A DNA stretch of 64,000 bases, taken from Pegea sp. RAD2-039. Lineage: Eukaryota; Chordata; Thaliacea; Salpida; Salpidae. Each line of letters starts with the position of its first letter. The stretch's first letter is position 1. Both the position numbers and the translations under genes were made by a program. This document shows positions 38,166 to 51,088 of the stretch, one piece after another. The stretch lies in contig JAQGEQ010000020.1 of the NCBI GenBank assembly GCA_034620365.1, forward strand, positions 372,001 to 436,000, read 5' to 3'. Under the pieces are notes generated by a model. The model worked only from the letters and a program-made list of their open reading frames with translations. It ran no database searches and had not been told where the DNA came from.

Positions 38166-38221
38166 TAAATGAAAAAATAGATTTCAGGGCAAAATATGCA
38201 GGTGTTTTTAACTAAATAATT

Positions 38222-40526
38222 ATGAATACACTAAACTTATCATGTGAAAGTGAATCTTTGATTGATTTGAACTTATCTGAAGGACTTTCAACTGATAGCA
38301 ATTCTCATCAGCTACAAAGATCTTTAGACTTATCAACAACGTTACATGATCATTATCGAATTAATGGTGATATTGTTTCTTCTTCATCTACCTCAGAATT
38401 CCCACCTAATATAGCAATCTCACCAGGATCATGTAAGAGTCCATTTTGTTGCACATCGCCTGGTTATTGTAACTTTCCTTTTCATAATATTGAAAATCGT
38501 TTACAATTTTCATCAACTAGTAGTAGTGATGTCACACTCTCACATAGCATGATCAGTCATAATAGATCTGATCCAATCTTCCATCATGGCCAAGTTTTTG
38601 TAAAAGATATTGCTGGCGAGAGTCAACCTCTACCTATCATCAAACCTGAATTAATATCACAGTCTTTTGATCAAGATGAACTTTCTGATGTTCTACCAAT
38701 CACGTCTTTATCTTCTTCATCTTCTTCAACTTCTTCGATATTAAGTGAACATCTTTTACATGAAGTTCATTCTTCTGATGTTTATTCTTTATTTTCTACA
38801 ATTAAATGTGAAAACAATAGTGACATACTGGAACTTCCACCAACTGATATTCAGTTGAGTTACCCTTTAAATAGTGAAATCCGAAGAAGTCCTCCTCCAC
38901 CAAATGTCACACTAAACCCAGAAAAACACAGAATGGAATCTCTACCAACAGGTTTAGTTTTATTCATTTATTTTTCACTTATCTTGATAATTTATTAAAT
39001 AAATGCTCACTAGTTTATATAAATTATTCCAATCATATTTGATCAAGTTTTGTTAGCAACTTAAATCCAGATTTATAGATATTAAAATATTTCTTTTTAT
39101 ATGTGATAGATTATCAAAACTATAGTTTTCAGTTGGTGAAATTTTCAGATCCAACCGCTTGGACTAAAAAAGATGTAAAAATTTGGTTGAATGCGATTAT
39201 AAAAGAGCACAAATTAGTCAATTTGGATATGAAAAAGTTTATGAATTCAGATGGACAGAAATTATGTCAAATGACAATGAGAGATTTATGTCGAGTGACT
39301 TGTAAGACAAATGCTGAAGTTCTTCTCAATCAATTATCAAACAGAAAACAAAGTTGGTCACTTTTTATATAGAAAATATCACTTTTGATGAAATATTTGG
39401 AATTTTAGCTGCTTCATCTTGTGGTCCATTTGGTAATGGAGTAATGGATCCATTTCAAGCAGCACAGGCCAGACAACCTCATATTAAAGATCCTTACAAA
39501 CTATTCGGACCAATTTGTCATGAACTTTCAAATCCAGGTTTTATTCTAACTTCATTTTCACTTTGACAACTCGAGTTATTTTGAAATGTTTCAATTTGGA
39601 GTAACTAATTGTGTACTTTAGGGTTTTGTGGTTACTTTTAGTTTTAATTAAACAATTTACAGCAGCCGTCTGCTGGTTTGTCATTCCTGTCTGCCTGTCA
39701 ATTCCGTCTCCCGGATCCAGTTCACTTTTTTTCTTAACTATTCAAATTTTCCAGACTTTTGTCGTCGTCGTCAACTATTTTTAATCTAAAAATGTAAAAA
39801 ATTTTAATTTCGAATTTCAAATAAACCAAATTGCGTCTTTTTGAAACATTTTTTTTATAAATGCTGAGAAGAATGTAGACAAATTTCCTCGTCAATTAAT
39901 TGAATCGTAAATCCTTTATAAGCCAGAAATTTCTCAAAACGTTTTCATCTCATTATGTGTCTTAGGATCAAGCCAAATCCAACTGTGGCAGTTCTTGATG
40001 GAGCTTCTAACTGTGTCATCAAATGCTCCTTGTATCGCTTGGGAAGGGGTCACTGGTCAGTTTAAAATGGTGGACCCGGACGAAGTTGCCCGTAGATGGG
40101 GAGAACGGAAAAGCAAACCAAATATGAATTACGACAAATTAAGCCGCGCTTTGAGGTGATATGATAAGTTTGATCTTCAAACCACTAAATTTCTTTTCAG
40201 ATATTATTATGATAAAAGTCTGATGACTAAAGTACATGGTAAGCGTTATGCTTACAAGTTCGATTTCAATGGAATTTATCATACACTTCAAACAAACGCC
40301 AAACCACCATCTAACCAGCCCAGCTTGTTCTACAGGTAAAAATGCCAAAAGTAACAATAAACAATAGTTTAAAATACCAGCAACTAAATTACTGGCATTT
40401 TTTTCTAGTTCTCGTCAGTCTAGAGTTCGACAACAAGCAAGGCAGTCCTTATGTAAACTAGGGAAGCTGTCAAAAAAAGGAATGATCCCACCAGGAATGA
40501 CGGACCCTCCTTCGACAACCTCTTAA
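38222..40526 (+). CDS. ETS transcription factor, ERG/FLI1 subfamily, with PNT domain
   Basis: Six exons join in phase to 514 residues: 38222-38951, 39110-39352, 39409-39537, 39966-40155, 40201-40335 and 40409-40526. Exon 1 encodes a long Ser-rich N-terminus with SSSSSS runs, probably disordered and transactivating. Exon 2 carries a Pointed/SAM domain (about residues 252-322; [28 protein letters not shown]). Exon 3 contains KDPYKLFGP and LSNPG, the linker seen just before the ETS domain of ERG/FLI proteins. Exons 4-5 encode the ETS domain (about 369-455): [34 protein letters not shown] and [20 protein letters not shown]. The two Arg of the recognition helix (SRALRYYYD) are present. The protein should bind GGAA sites in the nucleus. 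The C-terminal tail is short and basic. The subfamily call is strong; one-to-one orthology to ERG or FLI1 is not decidable. Confidence 0.95.
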
Positions 40527-40980
40527 CTAACTTCTCATCAAGTTTCACATTGTGTGTTTTGACTACTTTTTGTGATTATTTTGATACAAAATTTTGCTTG
40601 GTTAATAACTCGTTTTGTTTGTTTGTTTGTTTGTACAAAATCTTAGCATTTTTCAGGTCTTTGCCTTATTATTTGCCAAAGATTTTTGTTGAACTATATT
40701 ATTACAGCAAATTAAGTAACCTTTCGAATTAATCCTGCTTATTAGGTTCCAATTTTTTTCTAACTTTATATATTTGTTTGAAATGAAATTTAAGATCAGT
40801 AAAACGCCAAATTAATATTTTTGTGCCTTTATACAGCTAACTTGATTTGTTTTTCACTAACTTAAATAACCCCAATCAAATGATGAATTTGTCTCCCTCT
40901 AATCTTGAAAACAATTTTCCTAAAACCATCTCTAGAAAAACCTCTATTTGTTGATACCGAAAAACTGTTTTCAAACCACC

Positions 40981-41062
40981 ACTAGTAGCCAATGGTACCA
41001 GCCTAAACCACTAGTAGCCAATGGTACCAGCCTAAACCACTAGTAGCCAATGGTACCAGCCA
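40981..41062 (+). repeat. 29-bp tandem repeat, about 2.8 copies
   Basis: Copies begin at 40981, 41010 and 41039. Each contains ACTAGTAGCCAATGGTACC and then AGCCT. The copies are almost identical, implying a recent duplication. Two restriction-like palindromes (ACTAGT, GGTACC) and a CCAAT box occur in each unit. It lies about 455 bp after the ETS stop codon. No function is evident. Confidence 0.9.
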
Positions 41063-41205
41063 CTTTTAACAATTAATCGGGTTACCACTATCGCTTCCGT
41101 ATATTACCTCATTCTCATTTTGAACGTTCCCTTTTCAAAACTTTCCTTTTTTTCTTTTGTTTTTATCTTTTAAAAACTCGAAAACTTACTGAACGAAATG
41201 GATGA

Positions 41206-41213
41206 TGACGTCA
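41206..41213. promoter_or_regulatory. CRE palindrome TGACGTCA
   Basis: A perfect 8-bp CREB/ATF consensus within a patch of higher GC (about 41190-41300) that also contains GTGACGTAG and GATGTCATC. It may mark an unannotated promoter or enhancer between the ETS and WIP genes. Chance is possible. Confidence 0.3.
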
Positions 41214-44200
41214 CACATCGCTCGATGTCATCAATACTGTGACGTAGACCTTTGCCTGTGACCATGAGGGCTAGAACGTGGCTTTGACAGCCGTCTACGG
41301 TTTTTTATTTGATTAATTTGCATGTATTGATATTAATTAAACAATACTAACCCGGCAATATCAGAGATGGTTTGTCGAATAAATATTTTGCAATCAAGTC
41401 TATTCAATGATCAATTTTGTCACGTGACTTCTTCAGTTGACAGTTTAAAGTTGTGGAAATTAGTTGATGAGATTTAGAAGAATAAAACTTTCAAATTACT
41501 TGTATCGTTTTGAATAATGTTTATAAAATTGTAAGTTTAGCTCCATGAATAAGGACTCAATTGCTGAAACATCAGCTACATAAATGGGTTTTAACATTAA
41601 ATTTTGTAATCTGTTTATCTAAGGAACTGGAATTTAGATATAGTCATTTTTGTTTTCACGTAAAGTTAAGGTTAATTATTAAGGTTTTTTAAATTAATAT
41701 TCATAAACTATTTGCTAGGTAAAAAAATATTACAGCTTTTATATGAAAACGAACAGTAAAAGCTGGCGTTTAGCTGTTCAAAATCTGTTGTGTAATTCTT
41801 GAGTGTCTCTAATTAAGTTAATTATTCATGAGCTTGCAGTCAGTTAAACAGAAATTTTCTACAACGCACAAATTTGGCACTACAAGTGCAAAGCTTGTCT
41901 GTTCAGTTGAAAAAATATACATCTCAATTTAATAATCTGAAGGTATTTTTTTATCAAATTGTTTATCTTATTTGTAAATGTATTATAGAATGGGTATAAA
42001 TTCTTACTGAAAGCTAGGAAATTACCGTATAACTTGTTTGTATTACAGAAAATATTATAATTGGTTTAAATTTTCTTCAGTTTTTAAAGATATTTCAAAT
42101 TGTATTTCAGATTACTAAAAATGAAAGCTTTTATAAATTTAACTTATATCTCTTGAATTTGAAATATTTTTCAAAGAGGAAAGACTCAAATTGATTTAAT
42201 TTAAAAGTGTAGGATAGTATCTGATCAAACAATTATTGTCTGGTAATTTGAATCATTAAATAAGAAAAGTTATCTGATTTTATTGTTGAAATGTAAAACT
42301 TTAAGTATGAACTACTTAAAAGAGAAAGTATGCAATAAAAATTTTATTTAAAAGAAAAGTAAATGATACCATAAGAGCAAGATGAAATAGTTTTTCACTT
42401 AAAACTAGCAAGCATGAACTTGTTATATAAAATCAGTTGATTGAAATTTATAGTTTTAGCCTACTTTAGTTCTTAATTTATTAAATTAAACTTTGGCTTA
42501 TATTTTTTTATAACAAACTTTTTGTGATGAAAACTATCTCAATCTAATAACTTGTTTTCAAATTAATCAGCTTTGCTATTTTCATATGTCTATTTTCTTT
42601 TCTTTTTTACAACTTTATGGATGGTTTTATTTACTGTTAAACTTTTTTGAACTTTAATTTTTTTTGTAGAAGGTATTCTAAAAAGTAAATAAACTTATTT
42701 ATTTTGTTATTTCTTATCTTTTAAGAAATTTAAACTTTCCAGTTTGTCAACTCTATGAGACTTTGAAAATAAAAATGTAGTTTATTTATAAATACGAATT
42801 TTAGTTTTTTATGATAAGAATTAATCCTTAAATTTAAAAAAAAACTTTGTTTTTAAACAAAAGATAGTTACCTAATTATTGATAAATCCTAAAATGGCTT
42901 CTATTAAAACGACAGTTTGTCATATTCAACAATCAAATAATGGTTATCTTTACTTGGGTTTGGTTTTAGAGATGTTATTCTATTTCACATTTCAAATTTG
43001 TTTACACTATGAGAAGTTTTTGCCAATAAATTTAAATAAGTTTATTCTATAATGTTTACAAGCTCTATTTTCGCTTATGCTATATTCAAAATGAAAGTAA
43101 TATTCAAAAGTATAAAAATAAAGTTTTAATTTGAACTTTATATGTTCAAAACTTTACTGTAAATATGTTATTGTTTTTTGTTTATATAGAAATATTTATT
43201 ATTAACTGCTATATTATTTTAATTTTTTCTTTCTAAAATCTCTTGATCAATGCTTGTAATAATTTATATCTAACATTTTATGATAAAGCACCCCCTATAT
43301 ATTTTCTTATTTTACTAGTTTTAAATAAAATAAAAATTTTCGTAATTGCCTTCAAGTAAATATTTTTTTAAACTTATTTTTAGGTCAAATCTAATATTTT
43401 TAAAGGTCAAGTCAAAAGTTTTATGATAAACTTTTATCATCAGTTATCTAATACATCATCTAATTTAGAATATGTTTCTTTTGTTTTACAAAAGATCATT
43501 GAATAAAGCTTATTTGTTTGTTTCTTTCTTTAAAAAGTATAAATATTTTATAATTTTTAATGAATATAATTCAAAAGAGAGAAATTTATTGTAAAATTTT
43601 TTAACTTTTCATTAAATTTTCTCTTTTAATTGTTAATTTGGTTTTTTTTAGAATGTCTTTGATGAATAAAAGATGATAAAATAAGTAGTTAATCATGATA
43701 AATGTTTTAGTGATATTTTAAAAGTATTTTTTGATGAATCATCTAAATTGAGGCATACAGTATGCTGAGGCTTAAATTCCTTACCTAAAATACCATTTAA
43801 TTCATAATAAACGTTCTATTTTATTAAAATTTGTTTTTCATAGATTATAAGATATGAAAGTTTATACTTTTTATGCTTATAGAAATTAATCATTTAATAT
43901 GCATAAAATTATTTTACATTTAAAGTTTTTTATTTCATTTTTGACACAATGTTAAACATTTATTTGCTTTGACTCATATAATTTGTTTAATTACATTTGT
44001 TTTTTTTTGTGTTTTTCTTTGATTATTTAATTATTTACTTTATGTGAAAAAAATTATAAAATTATTCTTTTTATGCTATAAAATATGCATTAATAGGTCA
44101 TCAATTTGAATTTTATTATATAGTTTTATATTTTAATGTAACATAGACTGTCAGATATACAATTTTGGTATTATCATTGATTTTTTGTTTAAAAACAACT

Positions 44201-45571
44201 TAATAAATATTTTAGCCATTTGGTTTTTAGTATTGGTATTGAAATCTTTTTATAAATAATCAAATAAGTATTTAGGTTTTCTATAATTTGCATTTCAGTA
44301 CTATTCTTTTCATGATTATAAACTTGACATAAAATGATCAATTTTAATCTGATAATTCTGTTTTTATATATTATTTTTTGGTAGAAAGTATTTGTTAAAA
44401 TATTTTTTGATAGATAACTTGTTTACCAGTAACATATTTTATTAGTAAAAAAATATTTTTCAAAAAATACTAATTATAATTTCTTTGTCTTAGTCATAAA
44501 AATGTTTGTTAAAATGTTTTCAATAAAAAAAAATTGTATTTTTACAAACTGATAAATATTACTATTATTATAATGAGTATGTTGTTTATTTGAAATTTTT
44601 ATGATTTTGTATTACTTAGAAAATGCTTTACTTTAATAAGTAATTTTTTAAATTTAGTTGGCTTTAAATGTAAATTTTAAGTAAAATTAAATTTTTTATT
44701 TATATAAATTGTTTATACACAAAAAATTTTATTTGTCATGAAATGCTTTTAAATAAATACTTAAAAGTAAGTTTATAGATTAAATAGTATCTGTATATAA
44801 AGTATTTAGCTTTCTACTTCTAACTTATCTGAAATTTTTTGAGTTATATAAAATATTTTATAAAAGACCATTTTTGAAATACTTTTATCAGCTTATGATT
44901 GTTTAATTCAAAAACTCTTTCGTTTTCATTAATATCAAATTTCTCTAAGTTTGCATTTGGTTGAAATTTTTGTTAAATTTTTTATATTTAACTTTCTACT
45001 TTTTATGTTTATCAGAACTAGATCTAAATAGGTATAATACATTAATAATTACTGGCAGCAAAACTAATTTTTAAAGTAGAAATTTTCTTTAAAAGTCCTA
45101 ACCAAGCCATAATTTTTATAGAATAATTTAAGTTGTAGTAAAATATTCTATTTATATTTAAATAGTTATTCAGTAGTATTTTTGTAAATAATTTCTTGAG
45201 ATATAATAATTTAATGTTTTAAAAATTATAAAATGATTTTTCTTTAATAGAAAACATTTGATAGAGAACTTATTTAGCTAACTTGTTGATAGTCATGTTT
45301 AATCAAAAATTGTTGTTAAAAGTAAACAAAGCTCAATTTCCCCATTTTATCAGAAATAATTTAATAAATCAATTTTTTTTTTTTGATTTAACTATAATCA
45401 TTTTGATTAAATTTTTTGAAGTTCTGACATTTTAATATTTACTTTTTCATCACGTGATGAAGTAATATTACCAAAAATTTCTTTTTCTAGTTTTGAAATT
45501 ATTCAGTTCGAAATTTTGATCATTTTTCAATTTTAGTTTTAAATCTTTAGTAAATATCAGATCTCGTTGCT

Positions 45572-47780
45572 ATGCCAATACCTCCACCCCCCCCTATACC
45601 CGGTGGCATCCCCCCACCTCCGCCTACTTCAACAATCACTCAAAAGCCAAAATTGTCAAAAAATGATGCCAAGGACCGGTCAGCATTATTGGGGGACATC
45701 ACAAAGTTCCGGTCAGGAAAACTAAAGAAGACTGTGACAAATGATAGAAGTGGTCCGATACTTGACAGTAAGTTTGTTGTTTTAGTTAATTGTGATTTTA
45801 ACAACTTTTATTTGTTTGATTTAAAGAACCAAAATCTTCTGGTGGAGGTGGGAGAGGGGGCAGCGCTGCTCCAGGAGGTTTAGGAGGATTATTTGCTGGT
45901 GGAATGCCACAACTTCGTAAATCTGGTGCTTCTGGTGGTAAGTTGATTTGAAAAGTTGAAAGAGTTTGTTCGAAATCTGATTTAATTTCAGGACCGATGT
46001 TACCACCTGGTAGAAGAGGTCCATCTAATGGTCCTAAACCTCCTGGACGTGGTTCTGGTCCTCCACCACCGCCATTTGGAAACAAACCATCTGGAAACAC
46101 CAATTTTCCGCCACCACCATCTTTCCACAAACCATCCGGAAACACCAACCAACCACCCTCTTTCCACAAACCATCCGGAAACACCAATCAACCACCATCT
46201 TTCCACAAACCATCCGGAAACACCAATCAACCACCATCTTTCCACAAACCATCCGGAAACACCAACCAGCCACCATCCTTCCACAAACCATCCGGAAACA
46301 CCAACCAACCACCATCTTTTCTCCACAAACCATCCGGAAACACCAACCAACCACCATCATACAAACCATCTTCCAGTCCAAACTTTCGAAACAAACCATC
46401 AGTACCAAACGCCAGAAACAAACCCGATTACTCAAACAAGTCATCCAATCCGTTGCCAAGCAACAATCGAAACAGCTTCATCGGTCGTCAAGGAATTCAA
46501 GATAGAAATCCTCCAAATGTCCGAGGACCAACTAGAAACAATCAGGGACCTCCTCCACCACCCCCATCGCGAAGTAATCCGTCGATGAATCCTCCAATGA
46601 AATTTAAGGGACCTCCGCCACCCCCATCATCAAGAAACAAGTTTGACACACTCCCATCACGATCTTCTAACTTCCCACCTCCTTCTAAACTCCCGTTTGG
46701 AACTGTTCGTGGCGCACCATCTTCAGAGGGAAGATATCTACCTCCAGGGACTCCTCCTCCCCCTCCAAGTCGTGGATCAAACGCCCCACCTCCTCCTCCA
46801 ACATCTACGATCCCAAAATCACAGATGAGAGCGCCACCACCTCCTGCGAGGAATGATGAGAGGTTCGTTGATGATCTCAGAATCATGGATTTTGATCTTT
46901 TTTATTCAGGAGCAGTTTTGATTCGCGAAGACTATCAACGCAGCGGTCGCATCCTCCACCACCTCCACAACGCCACGATTCTAGGTACAAACGCCTCCGT
47001 TACGTCATCAACTTCTATTATTTCGTTCTTTTAGTCGAAATTCGACTTCGAGAGGACCGCCACCCCCACCCCCATCAAGAACCGCCAACAAGCCTCTTTC
47101 AAGAAAAGCGTCCTCTTCTGAACTAGAAGAAAGTGAGTGGTCCATTTCAACTGGTCCATTTCAACTGGTCCATTTCAACTGGTCCATTTCAACTGGTCCA
47201 TTTCAACTGGTCCATTTCAACTGATCCAATTCAATTGGTCCATTTCAACTGGTCCATTTCGACTGGTCCATTTCGACTGGTCCAATTCAACTGGTCCATT
47301 TCGACTGGTCCATTTCAATTGGTCCATTTCAACTGGTCCATTTTAACTGGTCCATTTCAATTGGTCCAATTCAACTGGTCCATTTCAATTGGTCCATTTC
47401 AACTGGTCCAATTCAACTGGTCCAATTCAATTGGTCCATTTCAACTGGTCCATTTCAACTGGTCCATTTCAACTGGTCCATTTCAACTGGTCTTCAACTG
47501 GTCCATTTACTGCTTCGTTTTATCTTAGAGCAATTTATAAATAAGGTAATTTGCAGATGAATTTGAAGATCGTTTCCGCTTTCCTGTTTCTCTTCCTAAA
47601 CCTGAACCTTTTACCAAATCCCAGAAGACATATCCAAGTACACAACCACGTAAGAACAATGCTGCTGGTGGTAAGTATCAACTACTTCATCATCTACACA
47701 AAAATCATTTATCTTCCACAGGAACAGTATCTAGGAGACATGTACCCAACTCATTACCTCCGGCACCGCCCTGTCGCTAA
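45572..47780 (+). CDS. WAS/WASL-interacting protein (WIP/verprolin family)
   Basis: Seven exons join in phase to 507 residues: 45572-45767, 45827-45937, 45992-46862, 46910-46984, 47035-47132, 47557-47670 and 47722-47780. The protein starts with a polyproline profilin-type segment (MPIPPPPPIPGGIPPPPP), then a WH2 actin-binding motif (about residues 33-62; SALLGDITKF, LKKTVTNDRSGPIL), a Gly-rich stretch with GGLGGLFAGGMPQLRKSG as in vertebrate WIPs, and a long Pro-rich middle. The C-terminus has NEFEDRFRFPVSLPKPEPF and KTYPS, the WASP-binding pattern of the family. It should bind actin and chaperone WASP/N-WASP at the actin cortex. Exon 3 carries about seven copies of a 13-residue repeat (HKPSGNTNQPPSF). 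Intron 5 (424 bp) is filled by a 14-bp minisatellite; all other introns are 47-59 bp. Confidence 0.95.
46081..46370 (+). repeat. Coding minisatellite, 39-bp unit, about seven copies
   Basis: In-frame tandem repeat inside exon 3 of the WIP-family gene, encoding HKPSGNTNQPPSF with minor variants (one copy with an extra Leu, the first with a longer Pro run). A unit of 39 bp keeps frame, so copy-number change would lengthen the protein without breaking it. The opposite strand also looks open here, but that is a shadow of the repeat. Confidence 0.95.
47142..47506 (+). repeat. Minisatellite, 14-bp unit, about 26 copies, inside a WIP intron
   Basis: The unit TGGTCCATTTCAAC, with variants TTCGAC, TTCAAT and CCAATT, repeats from about 10 bp after the donor of intron 5 (47133-47556). 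Like the PSMD2 array it has no stop codon in the sense direction for most of its length and so creates spurious open frames. Its core GGTCCATTTCAAC resembles GGTTCCATCAAC of the larger array. Confidence 0.95.
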
Positions 47781-50700
47781 TATCTCACATCAGCTGCATA
47801 CTAACATTAATCAGAAACCAGAATAACATGACTTAGTGTAATCCACGCGTCTTCGAGTTGCTCATTTGATAACAACAACTTTTATCATTATTATGTTATG
47901 CAATAATTCCTTCTTTTGTTCCATTCAACTTTATTTGAACTGCTCGAATTGTAGCAGTCATCTCTGATATATACCGACTTCAATATCTTTTTTATTTTTC
48001 TTTTCATCTCTTATCTTTCTTGGTATTGAGGAGGTGTGGTTGTTGCTCTTTTTTCTGTTAGCTTCTTTACTATCGTTCAAATCTTGATTTTCGTAGATTT
48101 TTAGTCATCATGCAGTTTAGGTTTTGAAAAGAAATTAATTCCTTTTAAGAAATCAATTTTTGCTTTCATATTTCTTTTTGAAATAGTTTTTATGAAGCAG
48201 GAAATCTTTTGTTTCATTTTTTGATCACAAATACGTCATCGTTTCATGATGGATCACGTCATCAAATCGTCATCTACTTAGATAAAGTTTATTGCTGACT
48301 TCTCAGAATCTTTCAAAGTCTTTCTTTCGACCTTTTTGATCATGAATCATTTGTAAAAATTCGAATAACATTTCTTATCAACTAATTATTTTCATCTTCA
48401 GATGAATCTCAAAACTTTTGTCTTACCGTCTACATTGGGAATAAAAAGTTTGAAATAATGTTGCGTGCGATTATGTGAAAGAAATTATTGATTCGATTTA
48501 TTTATCTGATATCAACAAGAGTTCAGTTTTATAGAAAATATCAATAACTCAATTTCTTAGTTTTACAAAAAGTCTAATTTTAAAATAAAAGTAATTTTAT
48601 TTAAAATCAAACTTTTTCTTTATTTTTAAACGAAATTTTTGTCAGTTGTTTAAGTAGTTATTTATAGTGAAAAAGGTGCGTGAAGAAAGTTCTATTAAAT
48701 CCAAAATTATCTTCTTTAAAATCATTGATGCCTTATTAACAAAATTGATAAAAAATTTCCATAATTGATTTATAGAGTTTTGGATCTTCCAGTTATTCCG
48801 GGTATTATGAAATCCTGATTTTAAATAAAAAGTTTAGTAAGTTGGCAGCTTGTTTATAAACTATGTAAAAAGAGACTGAAACTTTTTCATATGTTTTCAA
48901 ACTAACTAGGCTTGTAATGTCACAAATTCTGTTGATCTAAAAGAAGCTGATTACTTACAACTTAAGACTAACTTATTATTAGAATAAGAAACTGAGTTTT
49001 TAAGTCAGTATGATATTGACTAAATAATAAAAATATATAAATAAAATATGATACAGATTTAAGATATTTATACTCATAATTAACATTTTACAATTAAATT
49101 AACGTTTTACTAATGCTTGCTTCCGTTTGTTAAAAATACTTGGTGAACTTAACTGTACTATTTAAACACTTAGCATCGATTACAACGAAGGAAAATAGTT
49201 GTTTTCATTTCTTAACATTTTAATATCAAATATGTTTATAAGACTTTACAAGTGTTGCCTGAAGGGTTAGACAAGAATTTCATAACATATTTTCAAATTA
49301 TAGAAGCTGGTTTTCTATTCAGTAAAATCAAACTTACACCAACAATAGCACCACTTGAATAAGCTCAACATTTAGTTGAGTATTTTTAAACTGCTTAACA
49401 TTGTAACTTGCTATAAGTTTAAGCTTCAACTGTCATCGTAAAATGTATTTGAAATTGAATGCTTTTCTTTTATTAATTGCTATTGTTTATTGCTTTATTT
49501 TTAATAGTTTATATTAAATTTAATTTTAAAATGTTATTGTTAAATCGTACAGTGAATTTGGTAGAATAAACTTTTTACTGAAAAAATTGATGTCACGAAA
49601 TAAATGATGTACTGCTAAACGATTGATTGGTTTAAAATTTCAACATTAAAACTTATTAATTGCTTTCTCAAGGGACTTAAAGGGTTTTAAAGTAACTTCT
49701 CAACTGTAACCATTATTAAAGATACACTAAGACAATTTTTATCAGACTTGTAACTTTTTAGATTTTATTCTCAGGTTTTTAAAAATAGAATTATCTAACA
49801 AGATAATTTAAGTAAGGTTTTCAATTTAATCTAATTGAACTATGTTTTTGTATTTTTTAGCAATGTATTTGAAAGACAACTTAAAAGTAATTTGAGAATC
49901 AAATTACAGAATGTTCGTATAAACAATGTCAACTCATTAAGAATTTTACTTTTTAGGTTTACAATTTATACTCCTTTTTGAAATACTTTTGTCACTATGT
50001 GTTGAAGCTTTTATTATCAGTAATCTTTTACAGCTGATTAACTGAATATTGAAAATTAATTTCTTAATTTATGTTTCTCATTAAGTTATGCAAATCTATA
50101 AAATATTCTTTTACAAAATCGGGTTTCTGGATAATTCAATAAAATTAGTTCTCTTAAAAAAAAGCAGGCAGCAATTTTATTAAGTTCTATAAGTTTTATA
50201 TTTTCATTAAGAATTTTTATCGACTAAACTTAAAGAAATAATTTTATGGAATTTATCTGTTATTTCTTCAGTAATGTAATGAATTTATTCTTTTTTCAAA
50301 CAATCTAAAGAATTGTGAAAGTTTAAAAAGTATCTGTAAATATATTTTTAGCACATTTAATAGTTTACTTTTTATTTGATTATTTTAGTTTCTTTATAAT
50401 CAAAATAAAGCTTAGTAACTTAACTTTCATTACTATTTATATTTGTTTGTTTTATACAAAAGTGTACTTGCGAAAAAATTATTTTGTAATTTCAAAATTA
50501 CCTCAGTTAATTTTTTCAAGCGAAATTTAGTTTACTAATAAGGATTTTTATTGGAGAAACTTTTCATTTTAATAGGCTGATTCTATGTAGCTTGAGTTGG
50601 TTAAAACAGTTTAAAAGTTTAAAATAGATATTTGTTTACAGACTGTCTTGACATCAAGTTTTTAGTTTAAAATTATGATTATAAAGCAATTTTTAGTTTA

Positions 50701-51088
50701 TTCAGCTTTGACTTTATCAAATTTTGTTTTGGCATACAAGCTGTTTAGATGATTATTTGAAAAGACATTATAAGTTATTAGCAGTTAAATGTTTATTTAT
50801 TTCAACTAAAAAACATGTTTGTAAATATTTATAACTTAGTATATAATAAATATAAATTGCATCAATTTATCTTGAGTACAATTCACTATCTTTATCTAGC
50901 TATTGTAAGTTTGTATGTTTACTATTACTTAACATTTTCTTTCAGTTATTTTTCGATTAGAGTTTTTTGTTTAAAAAAATCAAGCATAGACTTGCATGAA
51001 ATACATTTGTACCAAATTTAATTATATTAAAATTTTTTCAGATTCTGTCTTAAATTATTTCAGGTCATTGATCTACAAACCTTTTCAA
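47781..51088. other. Intergenic, AT-rich; no gene seen
   Basis: About 3.3 kb with no exon that shows family resemblance or matched splice sites. The first few hundred bases are pyrimidine-rich and presumably the WIP 3' UTR. An ATG at 50996 is in frame with the following TLCD4-like gene and is an alternative, less likely start. Confidence 0.5.

Larger units (their letters stand above)
33612..38221. other. Intergenic/upstream region of the ETS gene
   Basis: AT-rich, with no coding exon seen. It contains short GACAGATA/GACAGAC microsatellite-like sequence near 33824-33852, dispersed repeat copy B and LINE copy 2. Near 35950-36040 a less AT-rich patch ends in CTATTAACAG followed by GTAAAT, a good donor. 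It could be a 5' UTR exon of the ETS gene spliced to the acceptor near 38188 (AGATTTCAG). That is inference; no coding sequence is involved. Confidence 0.4.
40527..45571. other. Intergenic; small tandem repeat, CRE site, then very AT-rich
   Basis: The first 800 bp hold the ETS 3' UTR with a (GTTT)n run near 40615, a three-copy 29-bp repeat and a CRE palindrome. From about 41300 to 45560 the sequence is extremely AT-rich and no exon is seen. A slightly different patch near 41830-41955 ends in TCTGAAG before GTATTT and might be a distant 5' UTR exon of the WIP-family gene; this is speculative. Confidence 0.45.

Noticed and set aside
45798-46886. Several antisense and off-frame open stretches in the WIP region
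   Set aside because: Shadows of GC-rich proline codons and the 39-bp repeat; the plus-strand frame matches WIP throughout.
47133-47528. Open frame reading GPFQLVHFNWSIST repeats
   Set aside because: It is the stop-free 14-bp intronic minisatellite between two WIP exons that join in phase.
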